Assembly: GCF_041146395.1 (NCBI RefSeq)
Contig: NC_090989.1
Span: forward strand, 122,015,501-122,079,500
Length of the DNA: 64,000 nucleotides
DNA from: Eulemur rufifrons
Lineage: Eukaryota; Chordata; Mammalia; Primates; Lemuridae
Direction of reading: 5' to 3'
How positions within the stretch are numbered: the first letter of the stretch is position 1; every line of letters begins with the position of its first letter. Made by a program: the position numbers and the translations under genes. The notes under the pieces were generated by a model. It did no database searches, was not told where the DNA came from, and saw nothing but the letters and a program-made list of their open reading frames with translations. Positions 1 to 64,000 of this stretch are shown here, one piece after another.

Positions 1-863
1 ATGAAGCTTAGGATTATTTTTTTCTAGATCTGTGAAATATCTTGATGGGAATTGCATTGAATCTGTAAATCACTGGGCAGAATGGACATTTTAAGGATGT
101 TGATTCTTCTAATTCATGAGCATGGGATATTTCTCAATTTATGTTATCTATGATTTCTTTCATCAATGTTTTGTAGTTATCCTTGTAGAGATCTTTCACT
201 TCCCTGGTTAAATATATTCCTAATTCATTTTCTTTGTAGCTATTGCAAATGTTATTGAGTTCTTGATTTGACTATCAGTTTGACTGTTATTAGTGTATAT
301 AGAAATGCTACTGATGTGTGTACATTGATTTTGTAACCTGAGACTTTGCTGAATTTGCTTATCAACTCTAGGAGTCTTTTGGTGAAGTCTTTAGGGTTTT
401 CTAGATACAGGATCATATTTTTGGCAAACAGGGACAGTTCAGCCTCCTCTTTCCCTATTTGGATGCCCTTTATTTCTTTCTCTTGCCTGATTGCTTTGGC
501 TAGACTTTATTATGTTGAATAAAAGTGGTGACAATGGGCACCTTTGTCTCGTTCCAGTTCTTAGGGGAAATGCTTTCAACTTTTCCCCATTCAGTATGAT
601 GTTGGCTGTGGGTTTATCTATATGACTTCTATAATTTTGAGATATGTTTATTCCACTCCTAGTTTGTTGAAGGTTTTCATCATGAAAGGATGCTGGATTT
701 TAATGAATGCATTTTCTCCATCTAGTGAAATGATCATATGGTCTTTGCTTTTGTTTATGTGGTGAATCACATTTATTGATTTGCATATATCAAACCATCC
801 TTGCATCCCTGGGATGAAACCTACTTGATCATAGTGAATTATCTTTTTGATGTGCAGCTGAGT

Positions 864-1226
864 TCAGTTTACTAGTATCTTTTTGAGGATTTTTGTGTCA
901 GTGTTCATAAGGGATATTGGTCTATAGTTTTCTTTTTTTGTTGTGTCTTTTCCTGGCTTTGGTATCAAGGTGATACTGGCTTCATCGAATGAGCTAGAGA
1001 GGATTCTCTGCATCTCAGTATTATGGAATAATTTCTGTATGATAGGTGCCAGTGTTTTTGCAGGTCTGGTATATTTGGCTGTGAATCCATCTGGTCTGGG
1101 GCTTTTATTTGTTGGGAGATTTTTTATTACTGCCTCGACCTCACTCCTACTTATTGATCTGTCCAGGATTTCTGTTTCATCCTGATTTAGGCTTGGGAGG
1201 TTGTGTGTTTCTAGGAATTTATCCAT
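864..1226 (-). pseudogene. L1 ORF2 reverse-transcriptase remnant
   Basis: A 120-codon open stretch has the RT fingers and palm motifs of L1 ORF2p: [13 protein letters not shown] (usually KSPGPDGF), TLIPKPGKD and NYRPISLMN. Stops lie on both sides. Further along the same strand the active-site box is mutated, as noted for the whole element. Confidence 0.88.
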
Positions 1227-2623
1227 TTCCTCTAGTTTGTGTGAATTTATCTATTTTTCTAGTTTGTGTGCATAGAGCTTTTTATAGTATTCGTGGGATG
1301 AAATTTGTATTTTTGTGGTATCAGTTGTAATGTCTCCTTTTTCATTTCTGATTGAGGTTATTTGAATCCTTTCTTTTCTATTTCTGGTTAATGTAGCTAC
1401 TGATCAGAGATCTACTGATTTTGTTTATCTTTTCAAAGAACCATCTTTTTGTTTCATTGATCCTTTGTATTGTTTCTTTGATTTCCATTTCATTTAGTTC
1501 TGCTCTGAGCTTTGTTATTTCTTTTCTTCTTCTGGCTTTGGGTTTGGCTTTTTCTTCGTTTTCTAGTTCCTTGAGGTATGACATCAGGTTGATGCGTTGT
1601 GATCTTTCAGTCTTTTTGATGTAAGCATTTTAGGCTATGAATTTTCTCCTTTGTGCTACGTTTTCTGTAGCCCATAGATTTTTTGAAAACTTGTGTCCCC
1701 CTTGTCATTCAATTTGAAGAATCTTTTGATATTTCTTAATTTCATCTTTAATTTAATCTTTCTTCATTAATTTCCATCTTAATTTCATCATTGACCCAAG
1801 GATCATTAAGTAGCAGGTTGTTTAATTTCCATGACTTTGTGTGGATTTGAGAGTTTCTTTTGGAATTGATTTCTAGTTTTATTCTACTGTGATCTGAGAA
1901 GATACATGGTACGATTTCAGTTTTTCTGAATTTGCTGAGATTTGCTTTGTGGCCTAGGATAGGATCAATCTTGGCAAATGTCCCACACGCTGATGAGAAG
2001 AATGTATATTCTATAATTTTTGGGTAGAGTGTTTATAGAACACTCTATAAATGTCTGTTAGGTCCAGTTGTTCCAGAGTTCCATTTAAGAACAGTATTTC
2101 TTTGTTTAGTTTCTGCTTCAGTGATCAGTTTTGTCAGTGGGTTGTTGAAGTCTCCAGCAATTATGATGCTATGGTTTATGTCTTTGCTTTGCTTTAGTGG
2201 AATTTGCTTTATGAATCTGGGAGCTCCTTTGTTAGGTCCTGTGTTAGGATTGTTATATCTTCTTGTTGAATTGCCCCCTTTATCATATAATGACTGTCTT
2301 TGTCTCTTTTTATCATTATTGCTTTAAAGTCAGTTTTATCTGATAAGAGAATGGCTACACCAACTTTCTCTTGGTTTCCATTTGCTTGGAATATTTTTTC
2401 CATCCTTTTACCTTGATTCTGTGTGTGTGTGTCCTTGCAAGTTAGATGGTTTTCTTGGAGACAACATATACTTCTACAGTGATTTTTCATCCCTTCAGCT
2501 GTTATTTAATTGGAGCATTATGCCCATTCATGTTGTGTTAGTATTGATATGTGGGTACTTAAAAGATCTGTGAGCTTTTAATTTTCAGGTGTTTTTGTAC
2601 TGGCGGTTATCTATTGTACTGTG

Positions 2624-2935
2624 TCATGTATAGTGTGCACAACTGAGCATTTCCTGGAGGGCAGGTGTAGTAGTGACAGATTCCCTTAGTGTTTCCTTGT
2701 CTGGAAAAGCCTTTATTTCTCCATCATTTACGAAACTTGGTTTTGCAGGATACAGAATTCTTGACTGGCAGTTGTTCTGTTTAAGAAGACTAAAAATGGG
2801 GCCCCAGTCCCTTCTGGCTTGTAAGATCTCTGCTGAGAAGTCTGCTGTTAGCCTGATAATCTTTCCTTTGTAGGTTAGGAAAGACCTACAAAGGTCTTGC
2901 TTTTGTCTTGCAGCTTGTAGGATTTTCTCCTTCAT
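2624..2935 (-). pseudogene. L1 ORF1 C-terminal domain remnant
   Basis: A 103-codon open stretch matches the L1 ORF1p C-terminal domain, with KGKIIRLTADFSAE and ARRDWGPIFSLLK motifs and the SFVNDGEIKAFPDKETLR end. It is joined upstream to the coiled-coil part only through frameshifts and an Alu insertion, so no full ORF1 protein can be made. Confidence 0.85.
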
Positions 2936-3375
2936 TTTGACTTTGGCTACGTTGATGACTGTGTGTCTTTGAGATGTCCTATTTGCTATTAATCTTCCTG
3001 TTGTTCAACGACTATCTTGTATTTGGATGTCTGAATCGCTGGTGATACTGGGAAAATTTTCCTCAATAATTCTCTTGAACAGATTTTCTATGCTTTTTGC
3101 TTTTTCTTCTTTTCCCTCAGGGATACGTATATTTGTATTAATATATTGGTTTGCTTTACATAGTCCCATATTTCTCTGAGTAATTGTTCATTATTCTTTA
3201 TCTTTTATCTGTATCTTTGACTGACTGGGTTAGCTCAAAAGCCTTGTCTTCAAGCTGTGAAAATTCTTTCTTCTGCTTGGTCTAGTCTATTGTTGAAGCT
3301 TTCTGCTGTATTTTGAAGTTCCCTGACTCTTTCATTTCTTCAAGTTCTGTTGTAGCCTTTCTTATGTTGTCTATC

Positions 3376-3379
<4 letters not shown>

Positions 3380-3406
<27 letters not shown>

Positions 3407-3716
3407 GAGACAGAGTCTCACTCTCTTGCCTGGGCCAGAGTGCCGTGGCATCAGCCTAGCTCACAGCCACCTCAAACTCCTGGGCTCAAGCGATCCTCCT
3501 GCCTCAGGCTCCTGAGTAGCTGGGACTACAGGCATACGCCACTATGCCTGGCTAATTTTTTCTATTTTTAGTTGTTTTGCTAATTTCTTTCTATTTTTAG
3601 TAGAGATGGGGTCTCGCTCTTGCTCAGGCTGGTCTCAAACTGCTGAGCTCAAGCAATCCTCCCACCTCAGCCTCCCAGAGTGTTGGGATTACAGGCATGA
3701 GCCACTGTGCCTGGCC
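3380..3716 (-). mobile_element. Alu in L1 ORF1, with target-site duplication
   Basis: This is a full-length minus-strand Alu: T-rich head, GAGACAGAGTCTCACTCT, two arms and a GCCTGGCC end, with the lemur-type middle segment. A 15-bp duplication TGTTGTCTATCTCTT flanks it at 3365-3379 and 3717-3731, so it inserted into the older L1 by target-primed reverse transcription. Confidence 0.93.
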
Positions 3717-5340
3717 TGTTGTCTATCTCTTAAGCGACTTTCATTTTTTTCATTGATGTCCTGAAATATTTTTTTAGCTTCTTTGTATTGGCTTTCAACT
3801 TTCTCAATTCCATTTATCTTCTTTGCCATCTATATTTTGAATTCCATTTTTGACAATTTCCTTTTGCTTGGGATCTGTTGCTGTAGGTCTGTCTATTGTG
3901 ATCCTTTGGTTGTGTTGAATTAGCTTGTTTTTTTATATTGCCAGAGTTCTTCTGCTGGATTCTTCTCAGCTCAGGGCAGATAGATTTGCAGTGCTCCTGT
4001 TCTTTGTCGGGAACTCTCCTACTTAGGTGGCGCTTTTGTTTCTTTTCTTGGAAGACTGATCCGGTAGGAGAGGGGTGGATGCACTGTGATCTTATAATGT
4101 AGCTGTTACACATTGTCTTGTTCCCCTGTGGTTGTCACAGTCAACACCAGTGCTGGATGATCTCCGTGTGGAGTGGTTGGTTTCCAGGCTGCTGTTGGAA
4201 GCTGGGGCAGGAGGCTGGGTGAGTCCCTATCCATGGAGGCAGGTGTTGTGGAAGATTGCTCTGCCTGGACTGCCCCCCCCCGCCCCCCATAGCGGTGGTG
4301 GCTGCTTGGCAAGGCTATCTGGGCAATAGCCACAAGTGTCAGAGCTGTGGGCGTTCAGTCCATCAGGTCTAGATGTAATGGCGGTATGTGGCAGGGGGAG
4401 TGGTTAGTGGCCGGAGGTCTGTGGTGGAGAGCTAGACTGCAGGCATGGCATTGGCAGTGTGGCTGGGTGTGGCCCACTAGCTGGCATGTGGAGCTGGGAG
4501 ACATGGTCAGCCACTGGCGTGCAGGTCCGTCTTCAGGGTCGTGGGCCTCCACGTGGCATGTGAGTTCACAGGGACGTGGGCCTCAGTGTGGTAGTGCATG
4601 GGGTCAGTGGGTGGGGCCACCTGGGCTGGGCTGCTGGGTGGCTGGGGCTCTCTCCTCACCCAGGTCCCACTAGGGCTGCTACTATGGAACGTCTCCAGTG
4701 GCGTGGCGCCCACTCCATTCAAACTCCCTGATGGAGCAGTGGCCTTGGCTCCCATTTACAGGCTTGGGAGATCACCTGCTCTCCCTGCCCAGCAAGGGGC
4801 TATGTGGGGACAGTTGCAGTGAAGCCAATCCCGGTGTAGACCGAGAGCTCTGGGCCTGAGAGCTTAGCGTGGCGTCAGGGTGGCAACCCAGGAACAGAGG
4901 CCAGCAAGTCCCTGCTGAGCCTGCTCTCCAATGGAACTCTACTATATAGCCTCCAAGTAGTTCCCTGATCAGCAGGGTGGCCTGCGGTGTTGGGGGGACC
5001 CCCCCACAGCTCGAGTCATAGTGTCCACATGGAGAGCTTTGGGCCCTGGGGTTCTCTCCTTTATCCCTTTACCACACGAAGGGGTCTCCCCCAGGTAACT
5101 TCCAGTCTTGGTGAATGGATCGCCCCGTCCTGTCTCCTTTATTCTGAGTATCTCATGTCTCCTCTCTGATGATTCACTGTGCTCTCTCCAAGAGGGTCTA
5201 TCCATAGATGGGCATCTACTTGCAACTTTGATCCTCTCCTTGACAAGCTGCATGTGGGGGCTGCTTCTAGTCTGCCGTCTTGGCCTCTCCCCTGGTGTAA
5301 GAATTGATGTGTTAAAAGGATCACTGAGATAGGAAATTTC

Positions 5341-5378
5341 TTTTTTTACTTTTTCCTTTTTTTTTTTTTTTTTTTTTA
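5341..5378. repeat. Poly(T) tract next to the L1 5' end
   Basis: This is a T-rich run interrupted by AC and CC, about 40 bases past the L1 5' end. It may be the reversed A-tail of a lost insertion or simple sequence; no element attached to it is recognised. The sequence from here to 5968 is AT-rich intron with nothing else recognised. Confidence 0.6.
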
Positions 5379-5968
5379 CTATGCTTCTAGGCATAATTAT
5401 ATAAGATAGCCAAATGATAAAAAGTCCAGAACTGCTCCTGATACTCGTTTTAGAATGAATGATTGCTTTAATATAATACAAGAGATGACTAAAGAAATTA
5501 AGAACATTGATGGATAGAGACTTAAGATAAAAGAATTAATGTTTTAAACTTTACTGATATACAAATATTATTAATACTTTTTTTATTTAGTATTTCACTG
5601 CAGTTGCTATAGATTATCTGCATTAGTATAAAAATTAGTTTTTATTTTATAGGTGCCATGTTGATGTAATGTTAAAATTTTTTTTTTTTCAAATGTGAGT
5701 ATCTTTGACCTTAAAGCCAGCAACTTCAGATTCTTATGGGCAACAAGCCACTATTAGGAAAATGTATGAAATATATTTTCATTTAAATAACATATGAGCC
5801 TTAATTTCATTTCATTTTTCATATTTTGCCATCAAAATTTCAATAATCACCTCAGAATCTTACTTTGGAAGTTGTTTGTAACATTTTATTTGTAAGAAAA
5901 GTTAATTAGTAGAAAATATGTAATAATTATTTTATCTCCATACATTTATACATCTTTTTTTAATGTAG

Positions 5969-62193
<56,225 letters not shown>

Positions 62194-62364
62194 TTGTAGC
62201 TACTCTTTAGTTACTAAACATTAAATTTTTTTAAAAAGCCTGAATGTTACTGTGATGGATTTGTGTAGTAGTTAAAAGATGAGTACCTGAAGAATTTTGC
62301 TTCAGAGTGTAATGATGCCCCCACTTGAGTTTTGAACACCTGAAATTTTAATCACTGAAACATT

Positions 62365-62370
62365 AATAAA
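62365..62370 (+). promoter_or_regulatory. Proximal poly(A) signal of TOPBP1
   Basis: An AATAAA lies 172 bases after the stop codon, with T- and GT-rich sequence downstream (TGTTGTT near 62405). It could give a short 3' UTR isoform. It is weaker support than the distal pair because only the hexamer is clear. Confidence 0.55.
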
Positions 62371-62745
62371 AAGTTACTGAAATAACAGCATAGTACAGCT
62401 AGCTTGTTGTTAAACTCCATTAAGTGTATAAGGAGATTTTTTTTGTCTTTCTTTGTTGTTGTAAATATCTGAGGCTGTAGCTTGGAATTTTTAGCAAGGT
62501 GGTGGATTTTGCTTTAAAATGTCAGCCTTAATTCATGACAAGAGTTATCAATTGGGATTTATTTATGTTTTCCCTGATTTTTATCTTCTCACCATGTTAC
62601 CTCTTTTTAACAGGAGCCTGAGCACAGGGTTTAATGAGGAAGCTGGGGTTTAAACTTCAACATGTATGTATATATGTATATGTATGTTTGTACAAATCTC
62701 CATGATGTTTGCCAGGTTTGGGTGCCAAAACTTGGAAAATACGAC

Positions 62746-62758
62746 AATAAAGAATAAA
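62746..62758 (+). promoter_or_regulatory. Distal poly(A) signals of TOPBP1
   Basis: Two overlapping-range AATAAA hexamers lie at 62746-62751 and 62753-62758, followed by GU-rich sequence (AATGTGTTCAG) about 20 bases later. They are the likely main cleavage signal for TOPBP1, with cleavage expected near 62770-62785. Confidence 0.8.
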
Positions 62759-62779
62759 AGTTGTAACTGAAATTAGTAT

Positions 62780-64000
62780 TAAAATGTGTTCAGATAAGTT
62801 TTTTACTATTTAGAATAATTTATTTAGAATATTTAGAATTATAGAGGCTAGGTAAAAAAAATACTTTTATTGGGCAAAAAAAGCATTTCAGTTGTATTAG
62901 CCTTTATTATGCTAACCCTAAACACCAGATACTATGTGTATTACCATAATCCTCTAACTATAAAAGCAGCTCATCTCATTTTGAGGGATAAATCAGAATC
63001 TGTTAGGACTGTAATTTTGATGCCAACTGTTTAATTCCTAATGATTATTTGAAAGGCAAACTCAAAAAAAAAAAAAAAAAAAACAGTGAAAAAGAGAGAG
63101 AGTCCTCACCTTGGACACGAAACCTTTTAAGTTTTTATCAGATGTTCTTCAAAATGGAGTAGAGGGTGTCCCTGCCCCTCAAGAGAACTGGCACTTGGAA
63201 GTTTTCAATTTTGAGATAGTTCACAGTTTAGGACGATGCAAATTGTACACAGAGAAATCGGTAGCATTGTCATGTAAACATTGCCCTCTCACCCTTCTCC
63301 AAACAAAAACCACCTGGTTTTATCAGCTGTTTTATGTTAGCGGAATCATTCCATAGATATGCAATGTTTCCTTAAATTTTACCACTTAAAATTCTTTGAG
63401 CATTGATAAATTTTATGATCCTATTTCTTTCTATCCCAGATAAAATTACCTTATCTACCATTTTCTTTTCTGCCAAAATTCTGAGCTATTTTCCAGTTCA
63501 GGTCTTAGACGCATGCTGTACAATTCCAAGGCTCCAGATCCCAGTCTCCTCCCAACTCTCCAGCATCTATCTGCCCACACCCTACATAAACCACTTAAAC
63601 TCTGGCTTTGGCTCATAGTCTGTAAATGTCCTAATGCCAGCAAGAATAACGTCTTGCACAAACAATTCCAAGCATAGGTCATTCTCTCCTTTAAAGTGTG
63701 TGTGTGGGGGGGGGGCTTCCTTTGATTATTCTGATTTTGAGTTTCTCCTCAGAATTGCTACACTATTTTAATCTCTGATACTTAAATTAGCACCACATAT
63801 CCCTCCATGAGTTTTCTTGTGCATTAGTCTGATTTCACCAACATGCATTGACTCAGTAGGACTCCGGAGCCTATAAGGTAGTGCATGGGATTCAGCAGCA
63901 AATGCATAGAGAACACTTGATCTCTCAGAGCTTAAAGAGACAGGAATCCTTAAAGTAGATACAGTACTCAATTATACTTAAGATTTAGTATTTATATTGT
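62780..64000. other. Intergenic sequence downstream of TOPBP1
   Basis: This holds an A20 run with a GA tract (63064-63100), a TG/G run (63698-63716) and AT-rich unique DNA. Open frames on both strands are short and without family features. In human the next gene in this direction is CDV3, facing TOPBP1; none of it is recognised within this 1.2 kb. Confidence 0.55.

Larger units (their letters stand above)
1..5299 (-). mobile_element. LINE-1, 5'-complete, 3' end beyond window
   Basis: Read on the minus strand the element begins near 5299 with GGGGAGAGGCCAAGACGG, the usual L1 5' start. A CpG-bearing, GC-rich 5' UTR (about 4000-5290) follows, then ORF1 (about 3990-2600, with an Alu in its N-terminal half), then ORF2 from about 2560 to the window edge. 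ORF2 shows the endonuclease region (2209-2490) and reverse transcriptase region (864-1226). Frames are broken in many places, and the catalytic FADD box reads FAKN at 414-428, so the copy is dead. It sits antisense in a TOPBP1 intron. Confidence 0.9.

Noticed and set aside
864..2935. Minus-strand open frames of 80-120 codons
   Set aside because: They are L1 ORF1 and ORF2 pieces with stops and frameshifts, recorded under the L1 and not as genes.
4106..5481. Cluster of open frames of up to 170 codons on both strands
   Set aside because: They lie in the GC-rich L1 5' UTR, where stop codons are rare by composition; no family motifs are present.
63111..63682. Start of the next gene downstream
   Set aside because: Open frames of 71-81 codons are uncorroborated by motifs or splice sites; the neighbouring gene is expected further on.

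Overview
The window is nuclear DNA of a strepsirrhine primate, most likely a lemur, and holds the 3' two thirds of one gene, TOPBP1 (DNA topoisomerase II-binding protein 1), on the + strand. The identification rests on 21 consecutive exons whose joined reading frame is open for 1,206 complete codons plus stop and spells the C-terminal four fifths of TopBP1. The lemur assignment rests on Alu elements that carry the extra strepsirrhine middle segment (AGAAATTATATGGACAACTAAA type) and on a short piggyBac-type element of a kind reported from mouse lemur. Genus-level placement (Microcebus or a relative) is an inference.

Layout. 1-5300: an intron carrying a minus-strand L1 with its 5' end intact, interrupted by an Alu. 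5969-8884: the linker and BRCT3 exons, with a 5S rRNA retropseudogene in between. 8885-17285: an 8.4-kb intron filled by an old minus-strand L1, containing a Y1 RNA retropseudogene. 17286-24844: BRCT4, BRCT5 and the following linker. 24845-32443: a 7.6-kb intron with an old L1, a young lemur Alu and a Y3 RNA retropseudogene. 32444-39051: BRCT6, split by a 5.4-kb intron with Alus and a Tigger transposon. 39169-43717: the ATR-activating region. 44079-50320: BRCT7 and most of BRCT8. 50321-62049: an 11.7-kb intron filled by nested L1, Tigger, hAT and Alu copies. 62050-62775: the last exon with the nuclear localisation signal, stop, 3' UTR and poly(A) signals. The last 1.2 kb is intergenic, with no gene seen.

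TopBP1 is a multi-BRCT scaffold of the replication checkpoint. The exons here encode BRCT3-BRCT8 and the ATR-activating domain, whose key tryptophan and AKT site are intact. The BRCT0-2 modules that bind Treslin and the RAD9 tail lie upstream of the window. No other protein-coding gene is supported; the remaining open frames are repeat remnants or intronic shadows.

I found no new defence or genetic system. The points most worth a second look are four retrocopies of small structured RNAs (5S, Y1, Y3, U13), all with visible target-site duplications; a piggyBac MITE with intact TTAA ends; nested DNA transposons whose TA duplications are still readable; a splice acceptor that lies in an ancient L2; and an L1 5' UTR about 0.7 kb upstream of a TOPBP1 exon.
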